A program made the translations under genes and the position numbers. Positions 25,298 to 33,662 of a DNA stretch of 64,000 nucleotides are shown here, piece by piece; position 1 is the stretch's first letter; every line of letters begins with the position of its first letter. The DNA lies in contig NZ_JAAEAA010000004.1 of assembly GCF_010119545.1 (NCBI RefSeq), positions 62,001-126,000 of the forward strand, given 5' to 3'. The notes beneath the pieces were generated by a model. The model was not told the DNA's origin, ran no database searches, and worked only from the letters and a program-made list of their open reading frames with translations. Source of the stretch: Pontibacter fetidus (GTDB lineage: Bacteria > Bacteroidota > Bacteroidia > Cytophagales > Hymenobacteraceae).

Positions 25298-25870
25298 CTA
25301 TAGTTGGGGAGGCGCTTTTTGCAACAGCTCTTTTAACACGGCCCAGGTATGTTTTGCCAGCAGCTTCTGCCCTTCCGCATTGGGGTGCACGCCATCTGGC
25401 AGGTTTAAATGCCGCATACCGGCCACTCCTTCCAGCAAAAAAGGCACGAAAGCTATGTTGTTTTTAATCGCTAGTACCCGGAATAGTGCCCGGAACTCGG
25501 CGGCATAGCGGCCAGGCACAATAGCGGGTATCTCCATCCCCGACAGTATAATTTTGGCGTCGGGCCAGGTTCGCTTCGCTTTGTCCAGCATTTCCTGCAG
25601 GTTTATAGTTGTTTCACGGGTGGGTATGCCGCGTAGGCCATCGTTGGCGCCCAGGGCAAGTATAAATACAGCCACTTGCTGGGGCAGCCATTTATCCAGG
25701 CGGTGCACACCACTTGCTGTCGTATCGCCACTGAGGCCGGCATTAATTACGTGGTAATCGGGGTAGTCTTCGTCAGTAAGTTTCTGTTGTAGTAAGGCCG
25801 GGTATGCCTGCGAGGCGGGTAAACCGTAGCCTGCCGTTAAGCTGTCCCCAAAAATCAGGATATTCTTCAT
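25298..25870 (-). CDS. SGNH/GDSL esterase (TesA-like arylesterase)
   Basis: 190 residues. Block I F-G-D-S-L-T-A-G-Y-G-L with the nucleophile Ser, block II Gly in N-A-G-L-S-G-D-T, block III G-A-N-D-G-L-R-G and block V D-G-V-H-P-N with the catalytic Asp/His are all present. TesA-type enzymes hydrolyse lysophospholipids, thioesters or aryl esters. Unlike E. coli TesA no signal peptide is visible: the protein starts five residues before block I, so it is likely cytosolic. It converges stop-to-stop with the DUF4142 gene. Confidence 0.93.
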   Translation of the reverse strand: MKNILIFGDSLTAGYGLPASQAYPALLQQKLTDEDYPDYHVINAGLSGDTTASGVHRLDKWLPQQVAVFILALGANDGLRGIPTRETTINLQEMLDKAKRTWPDAKIILSGMEIPAIVPGRYAAEFRALFRVLAIKNNIAFVPFLLEGVAGMRHLNLPDGVHPNAEGQKLLAKHTWAVLKELLQKAPPQL

Positions 25871-25897
25871 GCTATAGTTATAACAACTGCTTATAAA

Positions 25898-25934
25898 AAA
25901 ACGGAGGGTTACCGCAATGGCAACCCTCCGTTCT
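25898..25934 (-). terminator. Rho-independent terminator after the four-helix-bundle gene
   Basis: AACGGAGGGTT and AACCCTCCGTT form a stem; on the minus strand it is followed by a T7 run. It lies between two minus-strand genes and separates their transcripts. Confidence 0.9.
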
Positions 25935-25949
25935 ATAGTTTAAATATGG

Positions 25950-26405
25950 TTAGCGCGCAGTTTGTTTCATCTGGCGCAGGTGCTCGCATGTTGCCAGCGA
26001 TGCCTGTTTCTGTTTCTCAACCATCTGCACTACTTCCTGTGGCAATTCGGTTTTGTGCTCCAGTGCATCGTTATATGCTTTCTGTGCCCACTCCTCGCCA
26101 TACAGGTTCGAATCGATGATCGCTTTTTCGTCTTTACCGGTAATGCCGGCTTTTACGTCCATCCAACCTCTGTAAATCTTACCTTTTATAGTTGTATCGC
26201 GCTGAGTTTCGCCACCAACGCGGCTTAACGTGCTGTTCAGTTCGTTCGAGAACTGCTGGCTTTGGTTTACCAGTTCGTTATAATATGCTTTGTGCGATGG
26301 ATCTCTTGTCTCGCTGGCTGCAGTTTTATAACCTTCAATTCTGTCGTTAACAAACTGCGCTAATTCATTTATTACATCAGCGGTTTTATTATTCATGTTT
26401 TGCAT
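25950..26405 (-). CDS. PA2169 family four-helix-bundle protein (DUF2383)
   Basis: 151 residues, mostly helical, of the ferritin-like DUF2383/PA2169 type. Visible blocks are L-A-Q-F-V-N-D-R-I-E-G-Y-K-T-A, the central G-W-M-D-V-K-A-G-I-T-G-K-D and E-E-W-A-Q-K-A-Y-N-D-A-L with acidic positions that could bind metal. Members are seen in stress and sporulation contexts; biochemical role unknown. M1 and M4 are both possible starts. It belongs by content with the surrounding stress-type genes. Confidence 0.9.
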   Translation of the reverse strand: MQNMNNKTADVINELAQFVNDRIEGYKTAASETRDPSHKAYYNELVNQSQQFSNELNSTLSRVGGETQRDTTIKGKIYRGWMDVKAGITGKDEKAIIDSNLYGEEWAQKAYNDALEHKTELPQEVVQMVEKQKQASLATCEHLRQMKQTAR

Positions 26406-26602
26406 AGCTTTATTAAGATTGTTTCTCTACATCAAAACGAAAAAAATGCGTTACGGTTATAAGAAACATTAGCAACTTACGTATGTTACCTATCATGCAG
26501 GTGCAAGTTTAAACCCAAACCGGAACTGTTTTGTGAAAAGACGCCTTTTTATAGTACATTACAATCTTTAACCACAAACCTGACAACTATAGGTTACGGC
26601 AC

Positions 26603-26610
26603 TACTTTTG
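26603..26610 (+). promoter_or_regulatory. Bacteroidota -7 box upstream of the tail-specific protease
   Basis: TACTTTTG matches TAnnTTTG, 32 bases before the ATG at 26643. No clear TTG at -33. Confidence 0.5.
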
Positions 26611-26642
26611 TATTGAATTTGAAGTACAACTAACTAAACTAA

Positions 26643-28751
26643 ATGCTATCCTTGACAACCAGACTAAAAATAATGTTATCTGTACTAGCAGTTATACTGC
26701 TGACAGCATCATTTATTTTTTATCGCTCTACAACTACACCGGAGGGTAAAAACGAAATTTTGTTGAAAGTACTGATGCAGGGCCTGAATACCGGCCATTT
26801 CCAGCCCGAAAAGCTGGATGACAACTTCTCTAAAAAAGCGTTTAAGCTATACTTGGAGCGCCTGGACTATAACAAAAAGTTCTTGCTTAGCTCTGATGTA
26901 GCAAAATTACGCAAATACGAAACTGCTATAGACGACCAGCTGCGCCAGGGTAGCTACGAGCTTTTTGACCTTTCTGCTGACCTGATGGAGCAGCGCCTAA
27001 AAGAATCGGAGGCCTATTACCAGGAAATACTGGCTAAACCGTTTGATTTTACAAAAGAAGAATCGATAGAACTTGACGGCGAAAAGCTGGCGTTTGCAAA
27101 AGACAAAAATGAGCTGAAAGAAGCATGGCGCAAGCAACTGAAGTACCAGACGCTGGTACGCCTTGCCGATATGCAGAAAGAGCAGGACCAGGCACAAGCC
27201 AAAGGTGAGAAAAAAGAGGTAAAAACTACGGAGCAGATGGAAGCAGAAGCCCGCAAGAAAATACTTGACCTTTATAAAGACCTATATACACGCCTGAACC
27301 GCACCACCCGCGACGACCGCCGTGCTACCTATATTAATGCCATAACCAATGTTTACGACCCGCACAGTGGCTACTTCCCGCCAAAGGCCAAGTCTGATTT
27401 TGACATTGAATTTACCGGCCGTTTAGAAGGTATCGGTGCTTCGCTGCAGGAAAAAGACGGACAGATAAAGGTAGCTGAGATTGTTCCGGGTAGCCCGTCT
27501 TATCTGCAAGGCGATCTTAAACCTGGCGATGCCATACAAAAAGTAGCACAGGGCAGCAAAGAGCCTGTTATAGTTGAAGGCATGCGCCTGGATGATGCTA
27601 TTCAATTGATCAGAGGTAAAAAAGGTACAGAAGTACGCCTTACAGTTAAAAAACCAAACGGCTCTATCAAAGTTATTCCTATCATCCGAGACGTAATTGT
27701 GTTTGAAGAAACCTATGCACAGTCGGCGATGATTGATGGCAAAGACAAGATCGGTTACATTAAACTACCTGGCTTTTATGCTGATTTTGATGGCAACGGT
27801 GGCCCTAACAGTGGCGAAGATGTAAAACGCGAAGTTGAAAAACTGAAAGCTGCCGGCATGCAGGGCCTTGTACTGGACCTGCGTAACAATGGTGGTGGTT
27901 CGTTGAGCGATGCTGTTGAAATGGCTGGTTTGTTTATACCGCAAGGCCCTATTGTGCAGGTGAAAGATGCCCGCGGCAAAGCACTTGTGCTGGATGACCG
28001 CGACCCACAGGTGCAGTATGGTGGACCGCTGGTTATACTTGTAAATGCCAACAGTGCTTCGGCTTCCGAGATTCTGGCAGCTGCCATGCAGGACTATAAG
28101 CGTGCCGTAATTGTAGGTAGCCCAACGTATGGTAAAGGCACCGTGCAGCAGTTCTTTGAACTGGACCAGGCCTTACCTTCGCAGTTTGATGCTTATAAAC
28201 CATTTGGGGCGCTTAAACTTACAACCCAGAAATTCTACCGTGTAAATGGTGGCACTACGCAGCTGCGTGGCGTAACCCCTGATGTAATTTTGCCAGACGT
28301 GTATACTTACCTGGAGTTTGGAGAAAAAGAGCAGGATTACCCGTTACCGTTTGATGAAATAAAGCCAGCCAACTATAAAACCTGGACAAACGGCAAAATA
28401 AACCTGAACGAGGTACAAAGCCATAGCCGTGAGCGCATTAGCAACAACAAGAGCTTCGCACTGATAAAAGAAAGTGCAGAACGCCTTAAAAAACAGTCTG
28501 ACAACACCGTTCGTTCGCTGTCGCTGAAGAAGTATATGGAAGAGGAAAAACAGGCTGAAGCAGAAGCAAAACGTTACGAAGCAGCGCAGAAAGAAGTACC
28601 TGTATTAACTGTAAACAGGCTGGCAGAAGACCTCAAAGCACTAGGTACAGATACTGCTAAGGTTGCCCGTAATAAAGAATTCTTAAAGAGCCTTAAGCAG
28701 GATATTTACCTGGAAGAAGCAGTAGAGATCATTACGAAAGACCTGAAGTAA
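26643..28751 (+). CDS. Carboxy-terminal (tail-specific) processing protease, S41A
   Basis: 702 residues, the long Prc/Tsp form. An N-terminal signal or anchor helix spans about residues 8-27. A helical N-terminal domain follows to about 230, then a PDZ domain (about 260-350: G-I-G-A-S-L, then P-G-S-P-S-Y-L-Q-G-D-L-K-P-G-D). The S41 core has D-L-R-N-N-G-G-G-S-L, the catalytic Ser in N-A-N-S-A-S-A-S-E-I-L and the catalytic Lys in S-P-T-Y-G-K-G-T-V-Q. A DUF3340-like C-terminal region with a Glu/Lys-rich coil follows. It degrades or trims periplasmic proteins from their C-termini. Confidence 0.95.
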   Translation: MLSLTTRLKIMLSVLAVILLTASFIFYRSTTTPEGKNEILLKVLMQGLNTGHFQPEKLDDNFSKKAFKLYLERLDYNKKFLLSSDVAKLRKYETAIDDQLRQGSYELFDLSADLMEQRLKESEAYYQEILAKPFDFTKEESIELDGEKLAFAKDKNELKEAWRKQLKYQTLVRLADMQKEQDQAQAKGEKKEVKTTEQMEAEARKKILDLYKDLYTRLNRTTRDDRRATYINAITNVYDPHSGYFPPKAKSDFDIEFTGRLEGIGASLQEKDGQIKVAEIVPGSPSYLQGDLKPGDAIQKVAQGSKEPVIVEGMRLDDAIQLIRGKKGTEVRLTVKKPNGSIKVIPIIRDVIVFEETYAQSAMIDGKDKIGYIKLPGFYADFDGNGGPNSGEDVKREVEKLKAAGMQGLVLDLRNNGGGSLSDAVEMAGLFIPQGPIVQVKDARGKALVLDDRDPQVQYGGPLVILVNANSASASEILAAAMQDYKRAVIVGSPTYGKGTVQQFFELDQALPSQFDAYKPFGALKLTTQKFYRVNGGTTQLRGVTPDVILPDVYTYLEFGEKEQDYPLPFDEIKPANYKTWTNGKINLNEVQSHSRERISNNKSFALIKESAERLKKQSDNTVRSLSLKKYMEEEKQAEAEAKRYEAAQKEVPVLTVNRLAEDLKALGTDTAKVARNKEFLKSLKQDIYLEEAVEIITKDLK

Positions 28752-28773
28752 TTACTTGATTTAAGAACAGTTT

Positions 28774-28808
28774 AAACGAGCCGGCTATAGTTAGCCGGCT
28801 CGTTTTGT
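28774..28808 (+). terminator. Rho-independent terminator after the tail-specific protease
   Basis: AACGAGCCGGCTA and TAGCCGGCTCGTT form a stem whose loop is TAGT, so a CTATAGTT motif sits at the tip. T-rich sequence follows. Confidence 0.88.
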
Positions 28809-28892
28809 TTTATAGTATTCGATGGTCTAACCACTTTAAGTCTCCATAATTTATATAGTAAGTAATCCCTGTAAGCGCCTTTATTATGGTTT

Positions 28893-29457
28893 TGCCATTC
28901 CGAGTGTTGGTCGAGGGATCTTATGTGTCCTATAGTTTAAATTGTCATTTCGAACAGTGTGAGAAATCTATCTCGAACTATAGTTGGTTATAGTTGCTAA
29001 CTTGAAGAAAGCTATTCTTTCAAACTTCCTTTAATCCTGGGAGCTTTACTTACCTATCGTTTTATTGTTCACTTGGCTCGCTCCAAGCCCGCGAGGGCTC
29101 GTCTTTGGGCATCGCGCTGCTGCCTTCTTGCTATCCTCCTGCGTCGGATTGCCTGCGGCACCGCAACAAGTCAAAGGCGCTCAACCCAAAGACTGATATC
29201 TTTCTGCTATTGACCTGTATCAATAGTTTGAACTTTTAGGCTTCGATATTGATCGTGGCTATAGTTTCGTAGGGACAGGTCGTGACCTGTCCGTGCTATT
29301 TCTGTAACTATAGGCCGATGTAGCAAACTATAGCACAAGCCGAAAAGTCCCCCTTTGAAGGGGGCAGGGGGATGACCAACAATAAAACTTATGACTCTAA
29401 CTATAACATAAACAGAAACTCCCTCTCTTGTTTTAGGAGAGGGCTGGGGTGAGGTAA
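28893..29457. repeat. Composite intergenic repeat, copy 1
   Basis: This 0.6-kb stretch has no gene but carries a series of modules that recur in the same order, inverted, at 52003-52528: GAGGGATCTTATGTG (28914), CTGGGAGCTTTACTTACCT (29037), GGGCATCGCGCTGC (29107), GCCTGCGGCACC (29151), GCGCTCAACCCAAAGACTG (29177), a palindrome around GGACAGGTCG-GACCTGTCC (29273) and a CCCTCTC...GAGAGGGCTGGGGTGAGG element (29420). Extra palindromes occur between them (CCCCCTTTGAAGGGGG at 29350). Separate pieces look like REP-type palindromes; the fixed order is the unusual part. Confidence 0.65.
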
Positions 29458-29544
29458 AATGAGCTTTGCAAAATCAGACTACCAAACTATAAAACATCAT
29501 TCCCAATATTATTTCACTTCACAACTAAACCAACAGCTCATAAA

Positions 29545-29582
29545 ACAAAACAGCCTGCCGGAAGAACCGGCAGGCTGTTTAA
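29545..29582 (-). terminator. Rho-independent terminator after the secreted nuclease gene
   Basis: AACAGCCTGCCGG and CCGGCAGGCTGTT form a 13-bp stem around AAGAA; on the minus strand TTTTGTTTTA follows. Confidence 0.9.
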
Positions 29583-29601
29583 GTATAAGGTTAAACTATA
29601 G

Positions 29602-32600
29602 TTAGTTCTTCACCATTTTCGTCTGGAAATACTCTTTACCAGTTTCGATCAGGATCATGTAAATACCGGAAGGCAGATTAGCAATACGGCTGTTTAGTTT
29701 GTCTTGTACTGCGTCTTGTGTACCTGTAATGTTCATTACTTTTTTACCTTCAGCAGAGTAAACTACCATATTAACTTTAGCAGTAGCAGCTACACGCTCA
29801 GGTAATAACAATCTCACGTTCCCACCATTTACCAACGTAGGGTAAACACTGAACTGCCCTTTTGTACCATCTGCAATACCAGTTGGCGCATCATTGGCTT
29901 CAATAGTTAACGTGAAAGTTTTGGCAGTTCCTAGTACAAGTCCGCTGCTTGGGTTGCTTATTTCGAATACAACCTGCTCTGCAGCTTCAGTTTCAGTATC
30001 ATCTGTGATATTGATCTCGAATGTAGCAGTGGTTGCATTTGCCGGTATAGTAACGGTAAGCGCATTGTTGGTAGCACCTGTCAGGGTATAATCAGCAGCT
30101 GAAGCTGTGGCGCCTGCAACTGGAGCTATAGTTACAGTTTGTGCCGTAGCTACTGCTTTCGACAAGGTTAACGAAACATTAAATGCGCCTGCATTTTCGG
30201 CTTTGCTGATGCTTGCCGTAGTGAAAGTTATAGTTGCAGGAGTTGGTGTGTCATTTGCCTCTATCGTTAACGTAAAGGTTTTGGCACTGCCAATTACTAT
30301 TCCGCTGCTTGGGTTGCTGATCTCGAAAACAACCTGTTCTGCGCCTTCTATCTCAGTATCATCTGTTATGCCTACTTCAAAAGTTGCAGTAGTAGCATTG
30401 GCAGGTATAGTAACTACAACCGCACCATCTGTAGCACCGGTTATGGTATAGTCTGTGGCGGTTGCCGTAGAAGCAGCTGTTGGTGTTATAGTTACAGTTT
30501 GTGCTGTAGCTACGGCTTCAGATAACGTTAAAGAAACATTGAACTTACCTGCATCTTCGGTTTTGCTTACACTTGCAGTCGTAAACGATACAGTTGCCGG
30601 AACTACAGGATCAGCAGTAAGCATAAATCTTGCTGAAACCGGTAAGTGGTCAGATGTAGTGGTTCTGAAGTTGGCAATGGTGTTAAGTAAGTTCTCTTCT
30701 ATAGCCGTAGAGTTTGCAACATATTCATCAGCAAGTTCGCTGCTGATAAAGATATGATCCAGGAAGCTCTTTAAAGAACCAGACTCGTATGTGTTTTTAC
30801 CAGCCAGGCTCAGGTCCATGGTAAGAGTTTTATAGTTTGTCTCGTCAGCTACAAACACATCAAAAGACGATTTCTGTGAATTAACTACAGACACATCCAC
30901 ATCGTCGTTAAAATCACCTAACAGAATCAGGTTTACGTTGGCATACTGTGCATCCAGGGAGTCTTTAAGCACTTTTGCATCGTACTGGCGTCTGCTATAG
31001 TCAATGGTGTTGGTCTCGCCGTTTGCTTTAGCGTGCAGGTTTACCACATGCAGCGTTTGTTTTACACCATTTATAGTTGCTTCAAACTGCACCATGTATG
31101 GCAGTCGGCCACTAGACCACAGGAAGTCAGATCTGTTCTCAGGGTAGTTATCCAGTGTTTTACCATTGTTCTTGATATCGCTGTATAGTTTAGAAAGCAA
31201 TACTTTTTCTTTCTTCACCTTAACGTTAGCTGTTTTGTACAGGAAACCAACTTTTTGTTCGTTAGATGCCTGCCAAGGCATTGTTTCAGAAGTATAGGTA
31301 TAACCTGTTTCAGCGGCAAGCTGCTGTATCTTAGCTTCGTCTACCACTTCCTGCACACCAATAATATCGGCATTCAGTTCGGTAATTACTTTTTTAGCAT
31401 TCGCATACTGCAGTTCTTCATCAGACGGGCCAGTACCGGTAGCACCAAACCACTCCATGTTCCAGGTTACAACCTCCAGGGTGTTCGCCTTCAGCATAGA
31501 TGAGCCAGACAGCATACCGCGGGTAATAACTGTTTCGCCGCTTGTAAACGTTACCGGTCCAGAGCTGATAAATGACGTAGATGCAGGTGCAAAACGCACA
31601 TATACTTTGTTTGATGCCGCAGCTTCTGCAGGAGTATAGGTTAGGGTTGAAGCATAGGTTGTACCATCTTTAGACAGTTCGAAGTTTGCCGGTGCCGACA
31701 ATACTACATCTGCTTTATAACCAACTGCACTGAAAACAAACTCCTCCGCTGATGTTGTGCTGCCAGAAGCAGTTTCAGGGAAGTTAAAAGTCATATGTGT
31801 AGTGCTCAGATAATTTTCAACGTTGCGTAGTGCAAAGTTATCCAGCGTCCAGCGTGCTGCGCTCTTATCTGTTGAAGTATAAACAAATGCCAAATAAGTA
31901 GTAGCAGATTTATGATTCTGAAGACCAAGGTTCTCCAGCAATCTCCAAACATCTGCTTCATCAGCAGGCAAAGAAGTTAACTCAGTCCAGGTAGCGGCTA
32001 AAGGGTCTCCGGAACCGGTATAGTTTGTAGAAACCATAATTTTAAGGGCATCGCCTGCAAACTTGGTTCTGTAGCTTATACCTACCAGCGGAATATCGTG
32101 ACCAGTAAGGTCCATCTTTGGTGAGATCAGCCAGTCTTGGTTAGGGTTGTTAGTGTTGTTGCCGTAACCGCTCATCTGCACGCCATTTCCCTGCTGACCA
32201 AACGTAGTACAAGCCCAGGTCAGATCACCAGTTACGCTATACTGCATCCAGCCGCCAGGTAAGCCATCTATACAACGGTTAAAATCCTGTGCAAAAGGGC
32301 TGGCACCAAAAACTACTAAGCCAACTTTGGCATCTGTTGCCCCAGTAGTTGAGTGTATTATCTCGCCAGTTATTTCGCCGGCAGTTGCAGGAGTAGTCTT
32401 AACATAGATAGTTTTAGCGCTGGTAAGGTCAGCTGCAGTAAGTGTTAAAGTGCTTGCAAAAGTACCTGCCTCGGAGGTAGCAATTGTAAATGGCCCAGAT
32501 GCTGTTAACACTACATTACCACCAGCAGGAATGTTAGCAGATGATAGACTATACGAAGCTATAACTTCTGTACCAATAGCTTTTTCTCCTAAATTTAGCG

Positions 32601-33411
32601 AACCAGTGCTTGGCGTTAGTGTTGGAGTTGAAGTTGGAGTACCTGATGGGGTTACAGAAGCCCATGTTGTACCTACTCTTACCTCGTCTATCTCTAAGTT
32701 ACCTGTACCCAGGTTCGTACTATTTGATTGACGTATACCTACACCTGTTATTTGTGTAGGAGCAGCATTTGTTCCAAATGTATTTGCAACAACAGGATTA
32801 GTTTCTGTACCACCTGTTAAAGGGTTAACCCAAACACTGGATGTGTTAGTCGCAAAATCATATTTAAAAACAACAAAATAAGTTTGACCTATAGCATGAT
32901 CTACTGGATTAGTCCCATAAACTACATCATTTGCAGGAGTGCCTCCACTATTATTTATTATGCCTATGTTAAACGTATTAGGAGTACTACCAAGACGAAT
33001 TGAAACTCGCGAAATTAAAGTCGTATTATTTTGACCTAAAAAATGGAAAAAATAATTTCCTGCTGTATTATTTGCTAGAAAACCTGACTCTGGTTTAAAT
33101 AAAAAAGATGAATATATACTCCCTGAAGAGATTATCTGTGGATATGGCAATTTAACATCTTCACTATCTGCTGCTTTTATAGCAACTTTGTTACCTGTTG
33201 AGGTTGGGAGTGTACTGTGATTTAAATTTCCACTTATTATTTGGATTTGGTTAGGTGTATTTCCACTAAATGTCACCCAACTACCGGTGCCATTTAGTGC
33301 ACCTGTCGTTGCAAACGGCTCGTACTGAACCTGCCCCCAAGCCGTACTGCTGCCTAAAAGGCCACAGCAAACCAGCACAAGAGCACAAAGCTTTTGTAAA
33401 TGTTTACTCAT
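29602..33411 (-). CDS. Secreted endonuclease/exonuclease/phosphatase-family protein with Calx-beta repeats and T9SS sorting domain
   Basis: About 1269 residues from the ATG at 33411, which opens a clear signal peptide (MSKHLQKLCALVLVCC, then SSTAWGQ); the longer frame to 33465 is unlikely. An N-terminal LamG-like region and two BACON-like beta modules precede an EEP domain at about residues 640-950 with W-N-M-E-W-F, G-V-Q-E-V, V-N-L-H-A-K, L-G-D-F-N-D-D and S-D-H-L-P-V. Two near-identical Calx-beta repeats follow, then a type A Por sorting domain (V-Y-P-T-L to the end). It is probably an extracellular nuclease exported by type IX secretion. Confidence 0.92.
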   Translation of the reverse strand: MSKHLQKLCALVLVCCGLLGSSTAWGQVQYEPFATTGALNGTGSWVTFSGNTPNQIQIISGNLNHSTLPTSTGNKVAIKAADSEDVKLPYPQIISSGSIYSSFLFKPESGFLANNTAGNYFFHFLGQNNTTLISRVSIRLGSTPNTFNIGIINNSGGTPANDVVYGTNPVDHAIGQTYFVVFKYDFATNTSSVWVNPLTGGTETNPVVANTFGTNAAPTQITGVGIRQSNSTNLGTGNLEIDEVRVGTTWASVTPSGTPTSTPTLTPSTGSLNLGEKAIGTEVIASYSLSSANIPAGGNVVLTASGPFTIATSEAGTFASTLTLTAADLTSAKTIYVKTTPATAGEITGEIIHSTTGATDAKVGLVVFGASPFAQDFNRCIDGLPGGWMQYSVTGDLTWACTTFGQQGNGVQMSGYGNNTNNPNQDWLISPKMDLTGHDIPLVGISYRTKFAGDALKIMVSTNYTGSGDPLAATWTELTSLPADEADVWRLLENLGLQNHKSATTYLAFVYTSTDKSAARWTLDNFALRNVENYLSTTHMTFNFPETASGSTTSAEEFVFSAVGYKADVVLSAPANFELSKDGTTYASTLTYTPAEAAASNKVYVRFAPASTSFISSGPVTFTSGETVITRGMLSGSSMLKANTLEVVTWNMEWFGATGTGPSDEELQYANAKKVITELNADIIGVQEVVDEAKIQQLAAETGYTYTSETMPWQASNEQKVGFLYKTANVKVKKEKVLLSKLYSDIKNNGKTLDNYPENRSDFLWSSGRLPYMVQFEATINGVKQTLHVVNLHAKANGETNTIDYSRRQYDAKVLKDSLDAQYANVNLILLGDFNDDVDVSVVNSQKSSFDVFVADETNYKTLTMDLSLAGKNTYESGSLKSFLDHIFISSELADEYVANSTAIEENLLNTIANFRTTTSDHLPVSARFMLTADPVVPATVSFTTASVSKTEDAGKFNVSLTLSEAVATAQTVTITPTAASTATATDYTITGATDGAVVVTIPANATTATFEVGITDDTEIEGAEQVVFEISNPSSGIVIGSAKTFTLTIEANDTPTPATITFTTASISKAENAGAFNVSLTLSKAVATAQTVTIAPVAGATASAADYTLTGATNNALTVTIPANATTATFEINITDDTETEAAEQVVFEISNPSSGLVLGTAKTFTLTIEANDAPTGIADGTKGQFSVYPTLVNGGNVRLLLPERVAATAKVNMVVYSAEGKKVMNITGTQDAVQDKLNSRIANLPSGIYMILIETGKEYFQTKMVKN
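29898..30600 (-). repeat. Tandem duplication encoding the two Calx-beta repeats
   Basis: Two adjacent units of about 350 bases within the secreted nuclease gene are clearly similar at DNA level (for example CCGCTGCTTGGGTTGCT occurs in both, at about 29941 and 30302). They encode Calx-beta domains with the shared A-N-A-T-T-A-T-F-E and E-Q-V-V-F-E-I-S-N-P-S-S-G segments. The similarity points to recent duplication or gene conversion. Confidence 0.8.
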
Positions 33412-33477
33412 AATAAAGGTTTTGTAGGTTGATTGATTACTTGGTGAGAAACATGCAGCCTGCACCCACTAGATGAG

Positions 33478-33485
33478 CAAATATA
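33478..33485 (-). promoter_or_regulatory. Bacteroidota -7 box upstream of the secreted nuclease gene
   Basis: The minus strand reads TATATTTG followed by C, 67 bases before the ATG at 33411. It supports that start over the one at 33465, which would leave almost no leader. Confidence 0.5.
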
Positions 33486-33662
33486 AAAGCCTTTATCTGT
33501 GTGACGCTGACGCATAACACAAATCTAATAATTAAGCGGTTACTCTATGTTATGGAATTGTAAGTTTATTATAGCAATATTTAAATTCATTAATAAAGTA
33601 TATATAACATTAAAAAAAGACAATATCGCCTTTCTAAAAACATTCTATATGCTGAGCTATAG

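Noticed and set aside
28807..29601. CRISPR array or decayed gene in the long gap
   Set aside because: No regular repeat-spacer spacing and no long frame; the contents are palindromic modules repeated elsewhere.
29898..30600. Antisense frames over the Calx-beta repeats (for example 30107-30451)
   Set aside because: They arise from the duplicated low-complexity coding DNA of the secreted nuclease gene.
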